A stretch of DNA of 64,000 nucleotides, from NCBI GenBank assembly GCA_007694165.1, contig RECE01000245.1, positions 19,592 to 83,591 of the forward strand, read 5' to 3'. The notes below the pieces were generated by a model that saw nothing but the letters and a program-made list of their open reading frames with translations, searched no databases and was not told the DNA's origin. The position numbers and the translations under genes are program-made. This DNA comes from Bacteroidota bacterium (lineage in GTDB: Bacteria; Bacteroidota; Bacteroidia; Bacteroidales; UBA7960). This document shows, piece after piece, positions 20,753-29,876 of the stretch; within the stretch, counting starts at the first letter, position 1, and each line of letters opens with the position of its first letter.

Positions 20753-21517
20753 TTACAGGCTTATTTGCAGTCCATCGTAACTTAACTCAATACCCGAAGG
20801 CAGCAAATTGTTTATTTCGTGATGAAAGCCCATTTGGTGGCTTATGTGAGTTATGTATCCCTTTTCTGGTTGCAGCTCCTGCAGTATTTCTGTTGCCTGC
20901 TGAAGGTTGAAATGTGAATGGTGTTGTTCTTTCCTTAGAGCGTTTATAATTACCACTTTACTTCCTCTTAATTTGTCAAATTCTTCAGGTTCAATATAGC
21001 TGGCATCTGTAAGGTATGAAAAACCTCCGATGCGAAAACCCAGAACAGGCATACTGCCATGCAAAGCCGCAATGGGTATTATTGAATCGTTATTGACATG
21101 GAAAGGCTCACCGGAAATGGTATACAGGTTGATTTGGGGTACACCGGGATATTTATCTTCTCCAAAGGCATAAGCAAAGTCTTTCCGGATGGTCTTCAGC
21201 GAGCTTTCACTTCCGTATATATCCATTGGTTTTTTTTGTATCCAGTTGAAAGCTCTTACATCATCAATCCCTCCAATATGGTCTTTGTGATTATGGGTTA
21301 TAAGAATGGCATCGAGCCTGGTAACCTTTTCGCGAAGCATTTGCTGGCGAAAATCAGGACCGGCATCGATAACAATTACATTCTGAGGGGTTTCAACCAT
21401 TACCGAAGTTCTGAGTCGCTGATCTTTTTGATCTCTGCTCTGGCATACATTACACTCACATGCTACAACAGGTACTCCCTGAGAGGTTCCGGTTCCAAGC
21501 ACTTTTACAGTTATCAT
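20753..21517 (-). CDS. MBL-fold metallo-hydrolase (PhnP-like)
   Basis: LGTGTSQGVPVVACECNVC; ILITHNHKDHIGGIDDVR; HHSHFNLQQA. Confidence 0.92.
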   Translation of the reverse strand: MITVKVLGTGTSQGVPVVACECNVCQSRDQKDQRLRTSVMVETPQNVIVIDAGPDFRQQMLREKVTRLDAILITHNHKDHIGGIDDVRAFNWIQKKPMDIYGSESSLKTIRKDFAYAFGEDKYPGVPQINLYTISGEPFHVNNDSIIPIAALHGSMPVLGFRIGGFSYLTDASYIEPEEFDKLRGSKVVIINALRKEQHHSHFNLQQATEILQELQPEKGYITHISHQMGFHHEINNLLPSGIELSYDGLQISL

Positions 21518-21817
21518 AGGGCTTTACGATGGTTTGTTTAGGGTGATTTTCAATCTTCTGCTGTTATTTGTCATGGTATGATGATTCCCTGATTTGCTTT
21601 TACGAAGTTAACTAATTATTAAAACCTTTATCAAAGCCTATGGTTCAGCGAAAATTTAGTAAAAGCGCAAACAGCACAATCCAAAAAATCTTTAAATAGG
21701 AAAAGGGGAAAACATTTGCTGTATCATGATATTTTTTTTTACGTCAAATTTGGCTACATTCGCAAGTTGAAGGAAAAGTTTAAGATAGGGTATTCAATGT
21801 TGTATTAAAGCTTTGGT

Positions 21818-22339
21818 ATGCAGAAAGATTTTGAGAATATAGATCCTTACCATTTGAGTGAAAGTATTTTTAAACTTATTGGTAAGGACTGGATGTTGAT
21901 TGCCTCCGGTGGCAAAAACAATTTTAATATGATGACAGCCAGCTGGGGCACTTGCGGTATTCTTTGGAATAAACCTATTGCGGTTATCTTTGTGCGTCCC
22001 CAGCGGTATACTTATGATTTTCTGGAAAAAAACGATCATTTTTCCCTCAACTTTTTTGATATGTCTTACCGGGAGACATTGAATCTTTTGGGGACCCAAT
22101 CAGGACGTGATATTGATAAAATGGCTATTGAAGAGCTTCATGCTGATGAACTGGAATCAGGCACTGTTTATTTTCAGCAGGCAAGAATGGTAATGGAGTG
22201 CAAAAAGATTTACTACGACGATATTAAGCCTGAATTTTTTACAGACCCTTCCATACACAATATGTATCCTGCAAAAGACTATCACCGCATGTATATTGGA
22301 GAGTTGAAAAGCTGTTGGGAAAGAAAACAGGTACAATAA
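21818..22339 (+). CDS. Flavin reductase family protein
   Basis: MLIASGGKNNFNMMTASWGTCGILWNKPIAVIFVRPQRYTYDFLEKNDHFSLNFF. Confidence 0.9.
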   Translation: MQKDFENIDPYHLSESIFKLIGKDWMLIASGGKNNFNMMTASWGTCGILWNKPIAVIFVRPQRYTYDFLEKNDHFSLNFFDMSYRETLNLLGTQSGRDIDKMAIEELHADELESGTVYFQQARMVMECKKIYYDDIKPEFFTDPSIHNMYPAKDYHRMYIGELKSCWERKQVQ

Positions 22340-22395
22340 TCCTTATTTTGAAGTTTACAAATCCAACTATATATTGATTCATTCAGTAACAACCA

Positions 22396-22959
22396 TTGAA
22401 AGCACTAAGGAAAATAAAAGACAGTTTTAGATTGTGGTTGCTCAAACGCGCCCACAAAAAACTACAGAGAAAACGCAAGATGATGGGTTATCATCAGGCT
22501 GTTAGTTTTGGAATTATATATGATGCAACTTCAGAAGATAATTACAGGCATGTTACCCACCTGGTTCGGGATTTGCAGCAGGATCAAAGAAAAGTGAAAA
22601 CACTGGGCTTTGTAACCATGAAAAAAATGCCTGAACATTGTTTTCCCAAGCTTACGTTTGAGTTTTGCAATGCATCGGGTTTTGCATGGAACCAGCAGCC
22701 GATGGCGCAAAGTGTAAAAGATTTTCTTTCTCATTCGTTTGATGTGCTGATCGATCTTACACCCTCTACCTTTCATCAGGTAAAGTTTGTTTGCGCTATC
22801 TCTGATGCAAATATGAAAGTTGGAAGGTATGTTGAAAAATACATAGACATTTATGACCTGATGCTTCAGGTTGACGACAGTAATTCTATTGTGGAAACCA
22901 GCGGCCAAGTTATGCACTATTTAAAAATGATTAATAATGATGGAAACAAACAGGAATAG
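22396..22959 (+). CDS. Conserved hypothetical protein (DUF6913-like), overlapping dapA
   Basis: Intact ORF, TTG start, overlaps the next CDS; composition and neighbour fit a Bacteroidota family found beside dapA. Confidence 0.7.
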   Translation: MKALRKIKDSFRLWLLKRAHKKLQRKRKMMGYHQAVSFGIIYDATSEDNYRHVTHLVRDLQQDQRKVKTLGFVTMKKMPEHCFPKLTFEFCNASGFAWNQQPMAQSVKDFLSHSFDVLIDLTPSTFHQVKFVCAISDANMKVGRYVEKYIDIYDLMLQVDDSNSIVETSGQVMHYLKMINNDGNKQE

Positions 22960-23830
22960 TTTCCGGGGTACCGGAGTAGCAATTGTTACACCCTTTCATC
23001 GTGAGGGGAGTATTGACTTTAAATCGTTTGAAAAACTTATTGAATATCAAATCAAGGAAGGTGTTGAATATATCGTTTTTATGGGTACCACCGGAGAGTC
23101 GGTTACTTTAAATAATGATGAAAAGATTGCCATACAGAATTTCGGATTGGAGATAGTAGATAAAAGAGTGCCAGTAGTGGTAGGGGTAGGAGGAAACAAC
23201 ACCCGACAGGTTGCCTATCAGCTGAAAGAAACTGATTTTTCAGGTGTATCCGCCATTCTCTCAGTAAGTCCGTATTATAGCAAGCCCCAGCCCAAAGGCA
23301 TTTACAACCATTACAAGATCATAGCTGGCGAAAGCCCGGTGCCTGTAATAATGTATAATGTCCCTTCCCGCACCGGCTCCAATATGGATGCTGATACAGT
23401 TTTGAAAATTGCTCATGAGGTTCCTAACATTATTGCAATTAAGGAAGCATCAGGTAATTTGGCCCAATGCTCACGAATTATGCAGAATAAACCGGATGAC
23501 TTTCTGGTTATTTCAGGAGATGATGCTTTGACACTCCCTTTTATGGCCATTGGCGGCGATGGCGTAATTTCTGTAATTGCCAATGCATTTCCCAATCAAT
23601 TTTCGCAAATGGTGAGATATTGCCTGGATAATAATTATGTCAAAGCCAGGGAATTGCATTTTAAGTTGTTTGATATAATTGAAACCATTTATGCAGATGG
23701 AAGCCCCTCTGGTGTCAAAGCTTTGCTTGAAATAATGGGATTATCGAAAAACTATGTAAGACTTCCTCTTGTAAAGGTTAATAAGGCAATTTACAATCAA
23801 TTGTCGGCTCTTCACGAAAAACTCAATTAA
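22937..23830 (+). CDS. dapA: 4-hydroxy-tetrahydrodipicolinate synthase
   Basis: GTGVAIVTPFHREGSIDF; GTTGES; YYSKPQPKGIYNHYKII; VIMYNVPSRTG; AIKEASGN with Schiff-base Lys. Confidence 0.96.
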   Translation: MMETNRNSFRGTGVAIVTPFHREGSIDFKSFEKLIEYQIKEGVEYIVFMGTTGESVTLNNDEKIAIQNFGLEIVDKRVPVVVGVGGNNTRQVAYQLKETDFSGVSAILSVSPYYSKPQPKGIYNHYKIIAGESPVPVIMYNVPSRTGSNMDADTVLKIAHEVPNIIAIKEASGNLAQCSRIMQNKPDDFLVISGDDALTLPFMAIGGDGVISVIANAFPNQFSQMVRYCLDNNYVKARELHFKLFDIIETIYADGSPSGVKALLEIMGLSKNYVRLPLVKVNKAIYNQLSALHEKLN

Positions 23831-23876
23831 TAGAAAAAGAAATCACTATATAGAGAATCACCCAAATTTAGCTTTT

Positions 23877-25601
23877 ATGTTGCTCCCCAGGATTTTAACG
23901 GTTTACCTTTTTTTTGTTTTGGCATACTCAGATGCCATGGCTCAAAATCTACACAGTCATAATGAGGCCTACCAGGTGCTCGGGAACAGGGGAGAAGTAT
24001 ATTTCACATTCAGGGTTGATGATCATCAGCTTTTGAATGAATTCAGCGCTGTAATCTCTATTGACCGTTACGACCCGCTTACCGGTTATGTCTATGCCTA
24101 TGCCAACCAAAAAGGTTTTGAATCTTTCATTGACTATAATGTTGTTTATGAGATTCTTACAGCCCCATCGCTTACCACTGAAAAAAGTCAAATCAATATG
24201 CTTTCTTCTGTAGATGTGGCCAACATCAGTTCATGGGATTTTTACCCCACCTATCCGGCATATGAAAGCATGATGTTACAGTTTGAAAACCTGTTTCCCG
24301 ATTTGTATGAAAGCATTGAGTTGTCAACCCTCCCTTCGGGGCGCAAGCTGATTTTTGGCAGAATTACCTCCAATGTTAATCAGGAGCATGAAAAGCCCAG
24401 GTTTATGTACACATCAACTATGCATGGTGATGAAACAGCAGGGTTTAATCTGATGTTGAGAATGATACATTATCTGCTGAATAACTATGGCGAAGATGAA
24501 GCAGTAACCCATCTGCTCGATAATCTTGAGATCTGGATATGCCCCAACGAAAATCCTGACGGAACATACACTACCAATAATGCAACAATTAGTGGGGCCA
24601 CCCGGGGTAATGCCAATTTTGTTGACTTAAACCGTAATTACCCAAACCCCATTACAGTGCCTGAGCCTGTTATTCAGCCTGAAACAAATGCAATGATCAG
24701 CCTTGTGCAAGATTATGATTACGTTATGTCATCAAATATGCATGGGGGTATTGAATGCGTAAACTATCCATGGGATAGCTGGACCTCGGGCGAAAAAATA
24801 CATGCCGATCATTACTGGTGGCAACTGGTTATGCATGAATACGCTGATACAGCGCGATATTTCAGTCCTGCCGGATATATGGACCCCTGGGGACCCTCTT
24901 TCAACAATGGCGTAACCCACGGAGGTGACTGGTACGTTATATACGGCAGCAGGCAGGATTACATGAATTACTACGCCAGTTTAAGAGAGTTTACCCTTGA
25001 GCTGTCTGATATAAAGTTGTTGCCCACCAGCTTGCTCGAAGACCACTGGCAATACAACTACCGTTCCATGCTCAATTATATGCAACAAAGTTTATACGGT
25101 ATCAGGGGCAAAGTGACAGATATAAATACTGGTGAACCTGTAAGAGCAATCATAGAACTTGCAGGACATGATAAAGATAATATCTTTGTATACTCTTCTG
25201 CTGAGCACGGAGGGTTTAACAGGCCGGTGCTTGAAGGAACCTATACCATGAGGATTCAGGCAGAAGGATATCCAATGAAAACCATTCAGAACATTTCTGC
25301 CCAAAACTATCAAACAACCTGGCTTGATATTCAATTGGGTATTTACCTTTCATCTCCATCCTTTCAGTTGCAAACCAATCAACTGATTTACCCCAATCCG
25401 GCCAGGGATGAAGTTTCGGTGATGGGCTTACCCGAAGCAGAATCCATCATGATTATTGATGTAAGTGGACGGTTGCTTTTAGAGCAACAGCTATCGGGCA
25501 GCCCAACCCAATTCAATATTTCTCACTTGCCTGCCGGTATTTACCTGGTCCGGGTTTTTACCAGGGAAGCTGTTTACCAGCAAAAGCTGATAAAAAAATA
25601 G
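23877..25601 (+). CDS. M14 zinc carboxypeptidase with T9SS C-terminal sorting domain
   Basis: STMHGDETAGFNLMLRM; CPNENPDGTYTTN; NRNYPNP; CarboxypepD-like GIRGKVTDINTGEPVRAIIELAG; C-term YPNPARDEVSV...LPAGIYLVRVFTREAVYQQKLIKK. Confidence 0.92.
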   Translation: MLLPRILTVYLFFVLAYSDAMAQNLHSHNEAYQVLGNRGEVYFTFRVDDHQLLNEFSAVISIDRYDPLTGYVYAYANQKGFESFIDYNVVYEILTAPSLTTEKSQINMLSSVDVANISSWDFYPTYPAYESMMLQFENLFPDLYESIELSTLPSGRKLIFGRITSNVNQEHEKPRFMYTSTMHGDETAGFNLMLRMIHYLLNNYGEDEAVTHLLDNLEIWICPNENPDGTYTTNNATISGATRGNANFVDLNRNYPNPITVPEPVIQPETNAMISLVQDYDYVMSSNMHGGIECVNYPWDSWTSGEKIHADHYWWQLVMHEYADTARYFSPAGYMDPWGPSFNNGVTHGGDWYVIYGSRQDYMNYYASLREFTLELSDIKLLPTSLLEDHWQYNYRSMLNYMQQSLYGIRGKVTDINTGEPVRAIIELAGHDKDNIFVYSSAEHGGFNRPVLEGTYTMRIQAEGYPMKTIQNISAQNYQTTWLDIQLGIYLSSPSFQLQTNQLIYPNPARDEVSVMGLPEAESIMIIDVSGRLLLEQQLSGSPTQFNISHLPAGIYLVRVFTREAVYQQKLIKK

Positions 25602-25650
25602 TTCCCCGGAAAAACTCTTGTTTAGTGGTTATTGTATAGCTGGCTCTATG

Positions 25651-28392
25651 TCACCCTGTACTTTTCAGCCCTGCTGACAGGGCAGTAGTGAGCATCAAAA
25701 GTCTGTCGAGCATGTAATCTTTGGTTGCTTTTTCTGCCTCACTCATCGCACGCCATTCTTTGAGCTGCCCGATGTGTAGCTTGTGAAGGATATGCAATGC
25801 GTTTTTGCGTCTGTCAATATTGTCCAGCAAGCTATGCCGTCTGTTCTCTGATTCTTCTCCCATTAGCTCAATCAATTCATCCTTGGCTGTATGAAACTCG
25901 TCCATTATCATGGAAGTAAATTCCTCCTTCAGTTTTGGGTCTTCTACCAGGTTGGCATATTGCTGCATCAGAGATTCATCAGCATTGAGCAAATTGGTTT
26001 CTATATGGATGAGGGTATAGCGCAAGAAAGGCCATTTATGGGTAAACTCTTTAAACTGGCTGAAAAGCTCAGGGTGGTCATTTCTCATGCTCTTCAATGC
26101 ATAGCCAGCGCCAAACCAGGCAGTCAGGTTGAACCTTGACTGGTTCCAGCTAAAGACCCAGGGGATAGCCCTTAAATCGTCCAGTGTGCGCTGACCAGTC
26201 CTGCGGGCAGGTCGCGAACCAATCCTGCTGCGTTCCAGCAAATCGATAGGGGTGGCCTGTCCGTAAAAATCAATAAACCCTGGTTTTTTAATCAACTCCT
26301 GGTACTTATTCATGGATAACTCTGCCAGTTTCTTTAGTGCGTTGTAAGGGTATTCGGGGCGCTTTTCAATCGCATAGGTATAAGCTGTTTGAAGGGCAGT
26401 GCCCGAAAGTAACATCTCAAGATTATAGGTGGCATTCAAAAGGTTGGCAAACTGCTGTGCAATGGTTTCACCCTGAACCGTGAGCTTGATTTCACCACTC
26501 ATAGTTCCCCGAGGCATGCTTTCAAGGAAACGATGATACTTTCCTCCTCCGCGGCTTATGGTGCCTCCGATACCATGGAAGAATTTCAGTTTTACATTGT
26601 GCTTTTGAGCAACAGCGGTTAACTTTTCCTCAACCTGGTATATATTCCAGCGGCTTGCAAGAATACCCCCATCTTTATTGCTGTCGCTGTATCCAAGCAT
26701 AACCTCCTGCACGTTGCGGCCATGCGCTTTGCGTGCTTGTGTCATGGGATGGGAAAGAAATGCATCAAGCACCTTATCGGATTGCTGAAGGTCTTCGATG
26801 GTTTCGAATAAGGGTACCACCTGTAGGGGTACATTCAACATTCCTACTTCACGCATAAAAAGGTAAACAACCAGCAAATCGCTCAAATCTCTGGTCATAC
26901 TCACGATAAGAGAGCCGATCCCCTGGTGTCCGTATTTATCTGAATGCTCTTTCAGCACTGAAAAGCAGGAGATTATTTTATCAGCTTCAGGCCCCACGCA
27001 GGTACCTGAAACCACAAACGGACGATTGGTCTGAAGTTCTGCAGACAAAAACTCTACTCTTTTCGCTTCACTCCAACTGCTGTATTCCCAGTCTTCAACC
27101 GATGCTGCTTTAAGCATTTGCTCCAGGGCTTTTTCATGGAAGGTGCTGTTCTGGCGAATATCCAGCCTCACCAGGTGAAAACCAAAGCATTGCACCTGTC
27201 TTTCCAGCGCAAACAAAAGGTCTTCAGCAATTCTGTGGGCACCAATCTCAATAAGACTGTTTCTGAGAATCTCCAGATCCAGTTGTAGTTGCTCTGCTGA
27301 TTTGTAATGGGCATCGTTTTCGGTCTGGCTTTCGTCCAGTGTATTTTTCAACTTTACCAGCATCAGGTTTACATACTGTCGCCAGGGTTCACGAGGGTTT
27401 CTTCTTATAGCTTTTCCTCCTTTTTCACCCAATGCATTTTGCAACTGGCCTATGGCATTGTGAAAAAAAGAAGGAACAGGGTTTTGCGCATCAGAGAAAG
27501 TAATTTTGGCTGCAAGTTCTTTCAGGCTGTCTACAATAATATTCAGAGCTGCTTTTCGGTGTATCTGCAAGGTAGATTGGGTAACATATGCACTCACAAA
27601 AGGATGGCCGTCGCGGTCTCCACCAACCCAGCTGCCAAATTGCAGCAAAGGAAAGTCTGAGGGCTTGCTTAAGGTGGATGAATTAAAACCCATTGACTTC
27701 CAGGTATACTTCAGTCTTTGATCAGTAAGCTGCAGTGCTCTGGGAAATACCTTTGTATAAAAGTGAAGCACATTTTTTCGTTCAGCCTCAAGATCCGGTT
27801 TTGCCAGATGCACCTCCCGGGTACGCCACCATCGCTCCAGCAATGACTTTACATCATCATCGATAGCTTCCTGTTCGGAAGAAGACCACATCTGGTTTTC
27901 TTTTTTTACCAGTTGCAGGTAGACATCTCTGTGAAGGTCCAGTATCGAGGTTCTTTTGGCTTCTGTGGGATGGGCCGTAAGTACAGGTGTAACACGCACC
28001 CTGGCGAGAATTTTCGCAATCTGCTCTTCATTCAGACCTTCCTTCTTCATCCTGCCAAAAGTTTCTGCCCATGAACCTCGAATAGCTTCCATTCCCATGG
28101 TATTCTCCAGGTTCCTTCGAAACTGCACAGTTGCATTTTCTTCTACCAGATTCATTAGCTGGAAGCCAATACTTGAAACCTGTATAAGTTTTTCCTGTGA
28201 GCCTTCAGGGGGTAATTCAGTTTCGGCTTTATTGTTCGGTTCAGGCAACATCTCTGCTATCTTTTCTTCTTTCAGCTCTTTTAGCACTTCTTTGAAGGTT
28301 GTTGTAATGGCCTGAAGATCCTTATGTATTTTTTGAAGTCCATTCTTTTCAATTTCTCTTTGCCTTGCTGCCTTGTTTTCCATATCTGACAT
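25651..28392 (-). CDS. ppc: Phosphoenolpyruvate carboxylase
   Basis: VTPVLTAHPTEAKRTSILDLHRDV; GGDRDGHPFV; VMLGYSDSNKDGG; FHGIGGTISRGGG. Confidence 0.95.
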   Translation of the reverse strand: MSDMENKAARQREIEKNGLQKIHKDLQAITTTFKEVLKELKEEKIAEMLPEPNNKAETELPPEGSQEKLIQVSSIGFQLMNLVEENATVQFRRNLENTMGMEAIRGSWAETFGRMKKEGLNEEQIAKILARVRVTPVLTAHPTEAKRTSILDLHRDVYLQLVKKENQMWSSSEQEAIDDDVKSLLERWWRTREVHLAKPDLEAERKNVLHFYTKVFPRALQLTDQRLKYTWKSMGFNSSTLSKPSDFPLLQFGSWVGGDRDGHPFVSAYVTQSTLQIHRKAALNIIVDSLKELAAKITFSDAQNPVPSFFHNAIGQLQNALGEKGGKAIRRNPREPWRQYVNLMLVKLKNTLDESQTENDAHYKSAEQLQLDLEILRNSLIEIGAHRIAEDLLFALERQVQCFGFHLVRLDIRQNSTFHEKALEQMLKAASVEDWEYSSWSEAKRVEFLSAELQTNRPFVVSGTCVGPEADKIISCFSVLKEHSDKYGHQGIGSLIVSMTRDLSDLLVVYLFMREVGMLNVPLQVVPLFETIEDLQQSDKVLDAFLSHPMTQARKAHGRNVQEVMLGYSDSNKDGGILASRWNIYQVEEKLTAVAQKHNVKLKFFHGIGGTISRGGGKYHRFLESMPRGTMSGEIKLTVQGETIAQQFANLLNATYNLEMLLSGTALQTAYTYAIEKRPEYPYNALKKLAELSMNKYQELIKKPGFIDFYGQATPIDLLERSRIGSRPARRTGQRTLDDLRAIPWVFSWNQSRFNLTAWFGAGYALKSMRNDHPELFSQFKEFTHKWPFLRYTLIHIETNLLNADESLMQQYANLVEDPKLKEEFTSMIMDEFHTAKDELIELMGEESENRRHSLLDNIDRRKNALHILHKLHIGQLKEWRAMSEAEKATKDYMLDRLLMLTTALSAGLKSTG

Positions 28393-28647
28393 TAATTTGA
28401 AGTTTGTTGGATTCGAAACTATTCTCCCCTTTTCTGTAAAAGTAGTTAACTACCAATGAGAAATATTTCAGGGAATGAGCCTTTTGGGTAAGATTAGTAT
28501 TATCCTTGCAAAGATATCCAAAGGAGAATTAAAAACATAATGTCAGAATTTGTCATTTGGTGGTTTTAGTTTTTGTTAATACAATATCTTCCGACGAAGA
28601 TACAATGGCAAGGTTGGGTGAATACTTATCGGGATGGTTTAGCGTTA

Positions 28648-28677
28648 TTGGTTTGTCTGCAAACAAATGTATATTTG
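28648..28677 (+). promoter_or_regulatory. Candidate Bacteroidota -33/-7 promoter
   Basis: TTGG at 28648, 18-bp spacer, TATATTTG at 28670; 51 bp upstream of ATG 28728; also contains acaaat-gtat-atttgt dyad. Confidence 0.45.
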
Positions 28678-28727
28678 TATAGGCAAGTTATGTATTGTCA
28701 ACCAGCCACCACTTATTGAATTTGAAA

Positions 28728-29876
28728 ATGTTTAAGAAGAAGGTTTATTTCCCGATAATTTTTCTCTTTTGGGCCCTGTCAGCGTTCACTTCAGAAAATC
28801 GCTCTCAGGGAGACAACTGCAGGCAATACGCTCCTTCCTACGCTGATAGTGTTGCTGATTTGCTTCGGAAGGAATTAACTGACAGGCTTCCTGCTGTGTT
28901 GCTTGACTGGGAGCATAGTTGCGGTTTAAGCGAACCGTTGTTCAGGATAAGGATGTTGCAGTTGATATCAGAAGGGCAGTTTCCCGGGTATCTGAGCGAG
29001 AAGGACATGCTTGACTATGCAGTTGCTTTTGACATAAGGGATGCAATAACAGCGCGTGAAAATTTAGAAGAAAGGGAGGAGTATTATGAATTGTACGCCG
29101 GATACTTTGGCTATATCCCTTTAAACAGTGGTTTCGACAGACAAACAGAAAGGTGGGCCAGTCGTATGCTTGCCAGGTTTTCGCCCGAAGATCCTGAATG
29201 GGCATGGCTGAGTTTGTATAGTGGAGATACCCAATCCTTTTTCTTGATACTTCGGGAGGACAAATACAAGGGGGCTGAATTGTCAGAGGTTTATAAGGAA
29301 CGGGTTGCCTATTTTCAGAAAAAACCTGAACTAAATATGGGAATTGGCACTGGAATTTGGATACCTACTGCTGATTTGGAAATTATTGGGATGAAGCCAA
29401 TTCTTGAGATTTTTGCCGGAATAAAAACCCAAAATACTTTTTACGATTTGGTTTTCTCCATGCGTTTTGGCCAAACCAAAAATCCCTTTGAGCTTGTTGC
29501 CAGGGATAGTATTGTGGAAACCAGAAACTATCAGGGTGGCTTTATAGGAATAGAAATTACACGGATGTTTTTTAAATCGGGCCGTTATGAGACAGGTTTG
29601 TATGTTTCAGGTGGGTACGATTTGATGGATATTATAGAGGACCGACAGGATCCGGTAAGAGAAACCTTTGCTGCTGCAGCCCTGCAACTTGGGCCTGTAA
29701 TTACTTATAATTTCCACAACCGCAGTCGTATAAGCTTAAAAGCTGGCTATTCGCTGATGAATCATAAAAGTACCGGAGGTTCCTCCCTACAGGGCAATGC
29801 GTGGAATTTGAGAATTCTTTTCGGATTCTCAGACAATGCCAGAAAAACCGAAAACCTCCGAAGGCTGGGATATTAA
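28728..29876 (+). CDS. Hypothetical exported protein with beta-rich C-terminus
   Basis: Signal peptide from MFKKKVYFPIIFLFWALSAFTSE; beta-barrel-like C-terminal half; start trimmed to ATG 28728. Confidence 0.65.
   Translation: MFKKKVYFPIIFLFWALSAFTSENRSQGDNCRQYAPSYADSVADLLRKELTDRLPAVLLDWEHSCGLSEPLFRIRMLQLISEGQFPGYLSEKDMLDYAVAFDIRDAITARENLEEREEYYELYAGYFGYIPLNSGFDRQTERWASRMLARFSPEDPEWAWLSLYSGDTQSFFLILREDKYKGAELSEVYKERVAYFQKKPELNMGIGTGIWIPTADLEIIGMKPILEIFAGIKTQNTFYDLVFSMRFGQTKNPFELVARDSIVETRNYQGGFIGIEITRMFFKSGRYETGLYVSGGYDLMDIIEDRQDPVRETFAAAALQLGPVITYNFHNRSRISLKAGYSLMNHKSTGGSSLQGNAWNLRILFGFSDNARKTENLRRLGY

Noticed and set aside
27307-27660. Plus-strand ORFs within the ppc region
   Set aside because: Antisense to strongly supported PEP carboxylase coding sequence.
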